Of a DNA stretch of 64,000 nt, positions 16,168-23,968 are shown piece by piece (within the stretch, counting starts at the first letter, position 1; the number at the start of each line of letters is the position of its first letter). The stretch is taken from contig JANMAT010000109.1 of assembly GCA_031359995.1 (NCBI GenBank), positions 1 through 64,000 on the forward strand, in the 5' to 3' direction. A model generated the notes under the pieces. The model was given only the letters and a program-made list of their open reading frames with translations, had not been told where the DNA came from and did no database searches. The translations under genes and the position numbers were made by a program. The DNA comes from JANMAT01 sp031359995 (lineage in GTDB: Bacteria; Actinomycetota; Acidimicrobiia; Acidimicrobiales; Ilumatobacteraceae).

Positions 16168-18242
16168 GCGCCGGAACTTCGCTCCGTACCCGCCGCACGC
16201 GGCTGATCGTGGGTGGCCTCCTCGGCGCCGCCGTGCTCGCGCCGGTGACGTGGGCCTTCGCCTCGTTCTTCGGTTCGGGCACGAGTGACGCTCAGACCGC
16301 AGCCGACGTGCTCGCTGCGCCGGCGGCCCCGCTCGCCAGCCGCGCCGCCAGAAACACGATCATCTCATGGACCTCGTCGGCCACGTCTGACGGTGTGACG
16401 GCGGCAACGTACTCCGTGACACGCGAACCCGACGGCGGCGGCGCCAGTTCACCCGTGACCTGCGCCAGCGCGTTCGGCTTCCAGTGCACCGACATCGGAG
16501 TACCCACCGGCACATGGAGGTACCGGGTGACAGCCCACCTCCTCACATGGGACAGCGCGCCGAGCTCACCGTCGGCCGCCGTGCCCATCGACACTCCCAC
16601 CTTCACCATCAAGCCCGGCCAGGTCGTGAGGGGTGGCGCTCCGGTGCTCGGCGGCACGTTCAGCAACTTTCAGGCGGGTGAAGCGATCACCGTCGCGTCC
16701 TCTCCCGGGAACGCGGTCATCGGCCACGCAACCGCGCTGGCAGATGGCAGCGGCACGGTAGACCTCACTGTGGGCACCCTCGGCGGCACGTTCACCCCCA
16801 TCGCCTCCGGCCCGTCGGGCACGGCCACGAGCCCCATCACCTACGAGGTCGACGTCGTCGCCCCGGCCACGAGCATCTCGCTCGCAGGCACGCTCGGTAC
16901 GAGCGGCTGGTACACCTCAGACGTGGTCGTCACGCTGACAGCGGACGATCCGTCAGCCGAGATCTCCTACACGGTCGACACGCCGATCGGCCTTGGAGCG
17001 CCGCAGCCGTACGAGGGGCCGTTCACCCTCGACGCCGACGGCTCCTACACGCTCCACTACGGCGCCACCGACGATGCCGGCAACGCTGAGACGGTCCACG
17101 TCCCGCCGATCCGCATCGACAGCACAGCTCCGGTGCCGGGCACGCTGACCGTCCCGGCCAACATCAAGGGCGACTTCGTGCTCTCGATGAGCGCCACCGA
17201 CCCCACACCAGCGTCCGGCGTGGGCGACGTGACCTACTTCTACTGCACCGGCACACCGTGCAACGACGTCCTCATCGGCACGTCGACGGCATCGGCGACG
17301 AACTTCCAGGTCTCGTTCACGCCAGCGCTACCCGCCGACGGGTCCTACCGCGTGCGGGCACGTGTCACCGACGTCGCCGGCAACACCACGTTCACGACCC
17401 GCCAGGCCGTGCTGCTCGACACCAAGGCACCGACGGGCAGGATCGTCACCCCCCTCGCCACCTCGACGATCGGCGGGTCCTCGGTGACCTTCGCAGCGAC
17501 GGCAGGGGATGATCCGGCCAGCCTCATGTCTGACAGCAGCGGCGTCCGCAACGTGGTGTTCGAGTACCGCTTGAAGACCACGCCGGAGAGCACATGGACG
17601 ACGCTCCGCACGCTCAACAACGAGCCACTCACGTTCACCCGCTCCATGCTCGGCTTCGACAACGGCAGCTACGAGCTCCACCTCGTCGTCACCGACCGGG
17701 CCGGCAACCAGTTCACGACAGCGCCGACCCCGTTCTCCGTGGAGAACTGGGGCGCCAGCACCGTGGCGCTCACGAACGTCGGCGGCTTGTCCGGGCGGGG
17801 TCTGCTCCAAGTCGGCGACGCCATGGTCGTGACGTTCGACCAGGCGATCCGGGCGGGCACGATGTGCCCGACCTGGGTCGGTGACGCCTCGGCTCAGTCG
17901 CTCGTCGTCAACGCGCGGCTGACCGACGGGCCCGGCGGCACCCCGGACACGCTCGTGATGACGACGCCTGGCGGCTGCGTGCCGAACGCCGGCTCGCTGG
18001 TGCTCGGCTCGGCCGCCTACGTGACCGGACCCACGGTGACCTTCACCGGCAGCACACTGACGTGGAACCCGGGCACCAAGCAGCTGACGCTCACACTCGG
18101 CACGCCGGACACTTCTGCGGCCATCACGAAGGTGGACGTGAACACCAACGCCACCTACCAGCCCTCTGCGTCGCTGGTCTCGGTGAACGGTGTACCGATC
18201 AACCCCAGGACCATCCGCACCGGGCCTGGCCGCCAGTTCTGA
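16164..18242 (+). CDS. cassette B gene 4: large secreted FnIII/Ig-like protein
   Basis: A 692-aa paralogue of 10300-12339. Signal peptide at about residues 13-35 (ending TWAFASFF), an FnIII-like domain (IISWTSS, TYSVTREP, GTWRYRVTA), Ig-like repeats with 'IDSTAPVPGTLTVP' and 'LDTKAPTGRIVTP' linkers, and a C-terminal two-cysteine domain (MCPTW, GGCVPN) ending GRQF. The conserved final QF and the paired cysteines match the A copy and mark a dedicated C-terminal module. No sortase motif is visible. It is the last gene of cassette B; a degraded methyltransferase lies just downstream on the other strand. Confidence 0.8.
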   Translation: MSAGTSLRTRRTRLIVGGLLGAAVLAPVTWAFASFFGSGTSDAQTAADVLAAPAAPLASRAARNTIISWTSSATSDGVTAATYSVTREPDGGGASSPVTCASAFGFQCTDIGVPTGTWRYRVTAHLLTWDSAPSSPSAAVPIDTPTFTIKPGQVVRGGAPVLGGTFSNFQAGEAITVASSPGNAVIGHATALADGSGTVDLTVGTLGGTFTPIASGPSGTATSPITYEVDVVAPATSISLAGTLGTSGWYTSDVVVTLTADDPSAEISYTVDTPIGLGAPQPYEGPFTLDADGSYTLHYGATDDAGNAETVHVPPIRIDSTAPVPGTLTVPANIKGDFVLSMSATDPTPASGVGDVTYFYCTGTPCNDVLIGTSTASATNFQVSFTPALPADGSYRVRARVTDVAGNTTFTTRQAVLLDTKAPTGRIVTPLATSTIGGSSVTFAATAGDDPASLMSDSSGVRNVVFEYRLKTTPESTWTTLRTLNNEPLTFTRSMLGFDNGSYELHLVVTDRAGNQFTTAPTPFSVENWGASTVALTNVGGLSGRGLLQVGDAMVVTFDQAIRAGTMCPTWVGDASAQSLVVNARLTDGPGGTPDTLVMTTPGGCVPNAGSLVLGSAAYVTGPTVTFTGSTLTWNPGTKQLTLTLGTPDTSAAITKVDVNTNATYQPSASLVSVNGVPINPRTIRTGPGRQF

Positions 18243-18252
18243 CCGCCGGGGG

Positions 18253-18647
18253 CTACCCGAAGTCGAAAAGCACCAACGTCGAGTGCTGGAGTGAACGATC
18301 AGGTTGACGAGCGGGCTTGACCGCCGTGAGGACGGCGGTCATCTCACTCACCACGTTCCGGTCCCGGTTCACCTTGGCCATCACCGCCTCGAACGCCCGG
18401 TCGGGATGGTCGGCTGCGTGCAGCTTCAGGGTCACCGACTCGACGTCCCAATCGCCCCGATAGCCGTAGTCGGCCCGCCAGTAGTACGGCTGGCCGAACT
18501 CGCGCTATCGGCGGCGAACGGCAGCGGCACCGTGGCGCACGCGTCAAGGTCGGCGACCACGTCGACACCCGGCAGGTTCACGATGTCGACGTTCGTCCAA
18601 CCCGCCATCGGCTGCCGGCCACACCCCAGGTTCAGTCTCACGACCAC
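18253..18647 (-). pseudogene. decayed SAM methyltransferase (internal deletion and frameshift)
   Basis: The N-terminal piece reads VVRLNLGCGRQPMAGWTN and continues through VDVVADLDACATVPLPFAADS, a clear methyltransferase glycine loop and acidic motif. At about 18510 the frame breaks: the next recognisable piece (EFGQPYYWRADYGYRGDWD, then to the stop at 18253) is in another frame, and roughly 80-100 residues that normally lie between (the LEH region) are missing. A deletion plus frameshift therefore removed the middle of the gene. The start is taken as GTG 18647. It sits right after cassette B on the opposite strand, mirroring the intact methyltransferase after cassette A. Confidence 0.72.
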
Positions 18648-18768
18648 ACTCCGCTCATCATCCCGCCACCGTATGACCCGGTCCGTGTGAAGGTTCAGAG
18701 GACATCGGACCTGCGCGAGCACAGAAGGTCAAGGCGCCTCCTACACTTCCGGGGAGCGGGAGGAAGCA

Positions 18769-19434
18769 ATGACGATGGACACGAACGTGCAGGCCCGCGG
18801 CTACGCGCCGCCGCCGCCCCCGGTGAGCAGCGGGGCGCGTACCCGCAACATCATCCTGATCGGCGCCGGCTTGCTGCTGGCCGCCGGCGGCGGCTTCCTG
18901 AGCGGCCGGGCCACGGCGCCCGACAGCACCACCAGCGTCGCCGCACCTTCGGGAAGCACCACGATCGTCACCGCCGTCGTCGGCGGTTCCTCGACCACAG
19001 TCGCCGACGCGAACGCCGACCTGCTTTCGCAGGCGCTGGCGCTCCATCAGGCGGGCAACATCGCAGACGCCACCAAGCTCTACGACGAGATCCTCGCCAA
19101 GGATCCGAGGAACAAGTACGCGCTGTTCAACCTCGGTCAGATCGCCCACACGGCCAAGCAGTACGACGTGGCCATCGAGAAGTACAACGCCGCGCTTGCG
19201 GTGGATCCCCAGTTCCCCTCGGCGCTGTACAACGGTGGCCTGGCCTACGCTTCGAAGGGTGACCGCACCAACGCGGTCACCCTGCTGACCAAGCTCATCG
19301 GGTTGCAGCCCGAGAACGCCGCTGGCCTGTACAACCTCGGCACCGTGTTGATCGCCGACGGGAAGACCGACGAGGGCACGAAGTACCTCGAGAAGGCCTA
19401 CACCATCGATCCGTCGCTGAAGCCGAAGAGCTGA
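18769..19434 (+). CDS. membrane-anchored TPR protein
   Basis: A 221-aa protein with a short cytosolic Pro-rich N-terminus, one transmembrane segment (about residues 27-47, IILIGAGLLLAAGGGFL), a Ser/Thr linker, and three to four TPR units from about 85 to 215 (ALALHQAGNIADATKLYDEIL, ALFNLGQIAHTAKQYDVAI and similar). GGGAGGAAGCA precedes the ATG. TPRs mediate protein-protein contacts; with the domain outside the membrane it could scaffold surface assembly. The gene is followed after 14 bp by a glycosyltransferase on the same strand, probably in one operon. Confidence 0.78.
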   Translation: MTMDTNVQARGYAPPPPPVSSGARTRNIILIGAGLLLAAGGGFLSGRATAPDSTTSVAAPSGSTTIVTAVVGGSSTTVADANADLLSQALALHQAGNIADATKLYDEILAKDPRNKYALFNLGQIAHTAKQYDVAIEKYNAALAVDPQFPSALYNGGLAYASKGDRTNAVTLLTKLIGLQPENAAGLYNLGTVLIADGKTDEGTKYLEKAYTIDPSLKPKS

Positions 19435-19448
19435 CCGCAGGCGCCACC

Positions 19449-20597
19449 ATGGCCACACCGACCATCGTCCTCACGATGATCGTGAAGAACGAGGCCCACG
19501 TCATCGAGCGGTGTGTCGCGTCCGCGCTGCCCGGCATCGACGCGTGGTGCATCGTCGACACGGGCTCCACCGATGGCACGCAGGACATGGTCCGGCGCGC
19601 CCTCGGCCACCTGCCCGGCGCCCTTTATGAGGTGCCGTGGCAGGACTTCGCCTACAACCGGTCGAAGGCGCTCGAGCTCGCCGCCCACCACGGCGACTTC
19701 GCGCTCATGATCGACGCCGACACCGTGTGCGTGTTCACCGACGGCTTCGACCGCACGACGTTCTGCAACGGCCTGGCGGGCGACCACTTCTCGGTGATGA
19801 TCGAGCATTTCGGCCTCGAGTTCACGCGCCCGGCCATCACCTCGACCCGTCTCCCGTATCGGTACCGCGGCGTGCTCCACGAGTTCGCGGCCGCGCCCGA
19901 CGGTGCGCGCAACGGCGGTGTCGTCGCCGGCCTGCGCTTCCGGTCTCACCAAGACGGTGCCCGCTCCCGCAATCCCCGCAAGTTCCTCGACGACGCCGCC
20001 GTGCTCGAACGGGCCGTGCGCGAGGGCGACGGGGACCTGCGGCCCCGCTACCAGTTCTACCTGGCGCAGTCGCTCCGTGACGCGAGCGAGGACGCGCTGG
20101 CCCTGGAGGCCTACGAACGGCGGGCCGCCATGGGCGGCGGCTTCGTCGAGGAGCAGGCCGTGGCCTGGATGGCGGTGGGGCACCTGCGCACCAAATTGGG
20201 CCACCCGGTGTCGACGGTGATCGATGCCTACCTGCAGGCCTACGACCTCGTGCCGTGGCGCGCCGAGTGGCTCTGCCACGCCGCCGCCGCCGCACGCGTG
20301 GCCGGACGGCACGCCACTGCGTACGCACTGGCGTCGACCGGCCTGCGGATCCCCCGACCGGCCGAGGCGCTCTTCTTGGAGCCCGCCGTGTACGAGTGGC
20401 GGCTCGACTACGAGGTCTCGATCTCGGCGTACTACACGCCGCACAAGGACGACGGCGCGGCCGCGTGCCGGCGGGTGCTGCTGCACCCCGGGGTGCCCGC
20501 TCCCGAGCGCGAAGCGACGCTCAACAACCTCCGCTTCTACCCCGACAGCCCGGACGCCGCGACTCGCGGCACCAGCGGCCTCATCCCCCTGCGCTGA
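19449..20597 (+). CDS. family 2 glycosyltransferase with helical repeat C-terminus
   Basis: A 382-aa glycosyltransferase. The GT2 fold is shown by TIVLTMIVKNEAHVIERC at the N-terminus, VDTGSTDGT (about residues 36-44) and the metal-binding DAD in ALMIDADT (about 87-94). From about residue 200 the protein is alpha-helical with TPR-like character, as in other TPR-containing GT2 enzymes that modify proteins or wall glycans. It has no transmembrane segment. It follows the TPR membrane protein by 14 bp and converges on the Thr-rich collagen-like gene, which could be its target; that link is inference. Confidence 0.83.
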   Translation: MATPTIVLTMIVKNEAHVIERCVASALPGIDAWCIVDTGSTDGTQDMVRRALGHLPGALYEVPWQDFAYNRSKALELAAHHGDFALMIDADTVCVFTDGFDRTTFCNGLAGDHFSVMIEHFGLEFTRPAITSTRLPYRYRGVLHEFAAAPDGARNGGVVAGLRFRSHQDGARSRNPRKFLDDAAVLERAVREGDGDLRPRYQFYLAQSLRDASEDALALEAYERRAAMGGGFVEEQAVAWMAVGHLRTKLGHPVSTVIDAYLQAYDLVPWRAEWLCHAAAAARVAGRHATAYALASTGLRIPRPAEALFLEPAVYEWRLDYEVSISAYYTPHKDDGAAACRRVLLHPGVPAPEREATLNNLRFYPDSPDAATRGTSGLIPLR

Positions 20598-20656
20598 GCC
20601 CGGCCCCGGCCGAGCGAGGCTTCCGTCGCGCCCCGGCACCGCTGACCCGAGAACGC

Positions 20657-20688
20657 GAACGGGGGCGGGCCGAAGCCCGCCCCCGTTC
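20657..20688. terminator. bidirectional terminator hairpin
   Basis: Perfect 14-bp GC-rich inverted repeat (20657-20670 with 20675-20688) with the loop CGAA, lying between the convergent glycosyltransferase and collagen-like genes. It can fold equally on both strands, so it probably ends both transcripts. No U-tract, as is common in high-GC actinobacteria. Confidence 0.72.
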
Positions 20689-20700
20689 ACGGCCGAACCA

Positions 20701-21552
20701 TCAGCCGCAAACCACGTACACCGTCATGCCGTTGAAGCCACCGGTCGGGTCGTACTTGACGGTCCAGGACGCCGCGGTGCCACCGAGCTGCGCCGCACCC
20801 GCGGCATCGGACGGGTAGGAACCGACGACTTCCTGGTTCTTGCTGTTGGCGAGGTAGCCGCCGCCGACCGCCTTGCCGGCGGGGCAAGACACCGTGATGC
20901 GGGAGAACGTCGCGTCGATGACCGTCGCTGTGGCACCCGAGCCGCCCGTGGCGGCGATGACGCCCGTAGCACCCGTGGGACCAGCCGGACCGACACCGCC
21001 GGTTGCACCCGTCGCGCCGGTTGCACCCTGCTCGCCGGCTCCGGTGGCACCAGTCGCACCCGTCGGGCCGGCTGCACCAGTCGGACCGGCAAGACCGGCC
21101 TCTCCCGTGGCACCCTTCTCACCGGTCGCGCCGTTCTCACCGGCGGCACCGGTAGCACCGGCATCACCCGTGGCACCGACGCCGGTGGCACCAGTCGCGC
21201 CGGTGGCGCCCTGCGGCCCGGTCGGACCCACCGGGCCTGTCGCCCCGACGGCACCGTCCTTGCCGTCGACACCATTCGTGCCGTTCGTACCCGACGCACC
21301 AGTCTGACCCGTCGCACCAGTGGCACCAATCGCGCCGTCGACACCATTCGTACCGTTCGTACCCGACGCACCGGTCTGACCCGTCGCACCAGTGGCACCG
21401 GTGGCACCAGCAGGGCCCTGCGGACCCGTCGGACCAGTCGCACCCTGAGCACCTGTCGCGCCATCGACACCATTCGTGCCATTCGTGCCGTTCGTACCCG
21501 ACGCACCAGTCTGACCCGTCGCACCAGTGGCACCAGTGGCACCAATCGCGCC
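20701..21552 (-). pseudogene. severed 3' part of the collagen-like gene, with C-terminal globular domain
   Basis: In-frame continuation of the collagen-like gene 21553-23706 beyond its TAA. It encodes about 200 more residues of Gly-Xaa-Yaa repeats (ASGTNGTNGVDG, GATGENGATGEKG-like units) and then a globular C-terminal domain of about 75 residues beginning ATVIDATFSRITVSCPAGK and ending VYVVCG. The 'CPAGKAVGGGY' type of domain is a usual trimerisation or cap region of bacterial collagen-like proteins, so the full gene was 20701-23706 (1000 sense codons). Without re-initiation or readthrough this part is untranslated. A sequencing or assembly error at 21553-21567 would make the gene intact. Confidence 0.7.
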
Positions 21553-23706
21553 TTAGACTCCATTCGTTCCGTTCGTACCCGACGCACCGGTCTGACCCGT
21601 CGCACCAGCCGGGCCCTGCGGACCCGTCGGACCAGTGGCACCAATCGCGCCGTCGACACCATTCGTGCCGTTCGTACCCGACGCACCGGTCTGACCCGTC
21701 GCACCGTTCGTCCCGTTCGTACCCGACGCACCGGTCTGACCCGTTGCACCAGTCGCGCCGTCAGCACCGGCCGGTCCCTGTGGACCCGTCGGACCAGTCG
21801 CACCCGAGGCGCCGGTCTGACCCGTCGCGCCGTCGACACCGTTGGTGCCGTTGGTGCCGTTCGTACCCGACGCACCGGTCTGACCCGTCGCACCAGTGGC
21901 ACCAGTGGCACCAGTGGCGCCGGTAGCACCATTGGACCCGGTCGGACCCTGCGGACCGATCGGACCAGTCGCACCAACAGCACCGGTCGCACCAGTGGCT
22001 CCCCTCGCGCCGGTACCACCCGTTGCTCCGGTCGCGCCCCTGGGACCCGCATCACCTTCAGCGCCGGTTGCGCCCCGCGCTCCGGTTGCGCCCGTCGGGC
22101 CCTGCGGCCCGGTCGGGCCCGCTACACCGGTCGCACCCTTGGCGCCAGTAGCTCCAGTCGCACCCACGACACCCTGAGCTCCAGTACCACCCGTCGCGCC
22201 TGTCGCACCCGTGCCGCCTGTCGCACCCGTGCCGCCTGTGGCACCCGTGCCGCCGGCAACACCCTGAGCACCGGTAGCACCGGTCACGCCCTGGGTCCCG
22301 TTCAGGCCTTGCGGACCAGTAGCGCCGGTGGCGCCATTCGCACCAGCGTTGCCAGTCGCGCCCGTGGCACCCGCAGCACCGTTGCTACCCGTGGCGCCGG
22401 TCGCACCTGTGGCTCCATCGTTGCCAGTCGCGCCCGTAGCGCCGGTAGCACCGGTCGGCCCTTGCGGCCCGAGGGGCCCCGTCGCGCCCACCGCACCTGT
22501 CCCGCCAGTGGCACCCACGGCCCCGGTATCGCCTGTCGCACCAGCCGCGCCAGTGGCGCCGGTGTTGCCCGTCGCACCGGTGTTACCCGTCGCACCTGCG
22601 GCCCCAGTATCGCCTGTCGCACCAGCCGCGCCAGTGGCACCGGCGTTGCCGGTCGGCCCCTGCAGCCCCGTCACGCCCTGGGCCCCCGCAGCGCCGGTCG
22701 CACCAGAAGCTCCAGTTGCACCCGTAGCGCCGCTGGTGCCAGTTGCACCCGTAGCGCCGGTGGTGCCAGTTGCACCCGTAGCGCCGGTGGTGCCGGTCGC
22801 ACCCGTAGCGCCGGTACCACCCGTGGCACCAGCAGCACCCGTCACACCCGTCGGCCCCTGCGGCCCGAGCGGCCCTGTTGCTCCCTGCACCCCAGCGGGG
22901 CCGGTCGCACCAGCGGCGCCCGTTCCACCCGTGGCACCAGCAGCCCCCGTGCCACCCGTGGCGCCAGCAGCACCCGTGGCACCAGCAGCACCGGTCGTCC
23001 CGGTTGCACCCTGCGCCCCGGTCGCACCGGTGGCGCCTGCAGTACCGGTCGCACCAGTGGCACCCGTCGCACCGATGTTCCCAGTCGCACCCTGCGCACC
23101 AGTCGCACCCGTCGAACCGGTCGTACCCGTGCCACCCGCCGCTCCCGTGCCACCAGCAGCTCCCGCGCCACCCGTCGCGCCGGCAGGACCGGTACCACCG
23201 GTGGCGCCCGTACCACCCGTGGCCCCAGCGGCACCCGTGCCGCCTGTCGCACCAGTCGCACCCGAGGCGCCCGGCGCGCCGGCAGGACCGGTACCACCCG
23301 TGCCGCCAGTCGCACCCGCGGCACCCGTCCCACCCGTCGCGCCCGGGACACCGGCGGCGCCCGTCGCACCGGTCGGGCCGGCAGGACCGGTCGCGCCCTT
23401 GAGCGAGTTCCAGTTCAGCGGGATCACCGCGGCCGTGTACCTGGCCCGGCCACAGTCGATCGGTGTCGGCGTCACGCCCACGGGCGCGCTGATCATGCCC
23501 ACGACCAGGATCGAGGTCCCTCGTTCCTCGGTGCCGGTGCTCGGAGTGCGGAAGCACAACGAGATCCAGCTGTCAGTGGTCGCCACCACCGCAGGGGTGG
23601 CCGTCGTGGCCGACGATGCCGGCACGAAACTGCCGGCCGTCGTCGCGACCAGCGACGCTCCGAGAGCAACCTGTGTCGTGCGCTTCGTACGCTTGGAAAG
23701 GGCCAT
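21553..23706 (-). CDS. collagen-like repeat surface protein, truncated by in-frame TAA
   Basis: A 717-aa exported protein. Residues 1-35 resemble a signal (basic, then QVALGASLVATTAGSFVPASS), a non-repeat head follows to about residue 103 with two cysteines, and the rest is uninterrupted Gly-Xaa-Yaa dominated by Gly-Ala-Thr, with GPTGPQGP and GTNGTNG variants. Such sequences form trimeric collagen-like rods on cell or spore surfaces and their Thr residues are commonly O-glycosylated. The reading frame stops at TAA (21553-21555) where homologous units have GAC, and the C-terminal domain is left behind it. Repetitive DNA makes mis-assembly possible. It converges on the GT2 gene. Confidence 0.78.
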   Translation of the reverse strand: MALSKRTKRTTQVALGASLVATTAGSFVPASSATTATPAVVATTDSWISLCFRTPSTGTEERGTSILVVGMISAPVGVTPTPIDCGRARYTAAVIPLNWNSLKGATGPAGPTGATGAAGVPGATGGTGAAGATGGTGGTGPAGAPGASGATGATGGTGAAGATGGTGATGGTGPAGATGGAGAAGGTGAAGGTGTTGSTGATGAQGATGNIGATGATGATGTAGATGATGAQGATGTTGAAGATGAAGATGGTGAAGATGGTGAAGATGPAGVQGATGPLGPQGPTGVTGAAGATGGTGATGATGTTGATGATGTTGATGATGTSGATGATGASGATGAAGAQGVTGLQGPTGNAGATGAAGATGDTGAAGATGNTGATGNTGATGAAGATGDTGAVGATGGTGAVGATGPLGPQGPTGATGATGATGNDGATGATGATGSNGAAGATGATGNAGANGATGATGPQGLNGTQGVTGATGAQGVAGGTGATGGTGATGGTGATGATGGTGAQGVVGATGATGAKGATGVAGPTGPQGPTGATGARGATGAEGDAGPRGATGATGGTGARGATGATGAVGATGPIGPQGPTGSNGATGATGATGATGATGQTGASGTNGTNGTNGVDGATGQTGASGATGPTGPQGPAGADGATGATGQTGASGTNGTNGATGQTGASGTNGTNGVDGAIGATGPTGPQGPAGATGQTGASGTNGTNGV

Positions 23707-23968
23707 GGCCCGCCCGCCTTCCGCTCACGTGAGACAACCCTGTCCCACGGATCCCGCCAAGAATCAACGCTTTCTTAACCCCGGCCCGATCACCGGTCAA
23801 CGACTCATGACCTGCTCGTGGGGCGAGCGAGTGGCAGCACGCATCCCCCGAACACGCTGCGCGGTTAGATGACTCTTAGCAGAGAGAAGCCCGGTCGCCG
23901 GGTCACCGGGCTCAGGGCGGGACATACCATCGCCACAGGCCAGCCGGTGGCCACAGGAGGTCCATGGC

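Noticed and set aside
20724..23706. Possible CRISPR array in the repeat-rich region
   Set aside because: Repeats are short, in frame with Gly-Xaa-Yaa and without unique spacers of constant length; they are coding collagen-like repeats.
20224..23778. Very long plus-strand open frame over the collagen-like gene (and a second, Pro/Ala/Val-rich one)
   Set aside because: Antisense shadows of the Gly-Xaa-Yaa repeats: the Arg/Thr/Ser-rich and Ala-Pro-Val composition is what a 9-bp-periodic high-GC repeat gives in other frames. The minus-strand frame has a signal, a head and a C-terminal domain.
23888..23912. Palindrome AGCCCGGT/ACCGGGCT as a terminator
   Set aside because: It lies between divergent genes (collagen-like and TPR protein), where no transcript should end; it could be an operator, but there is no further evidence.
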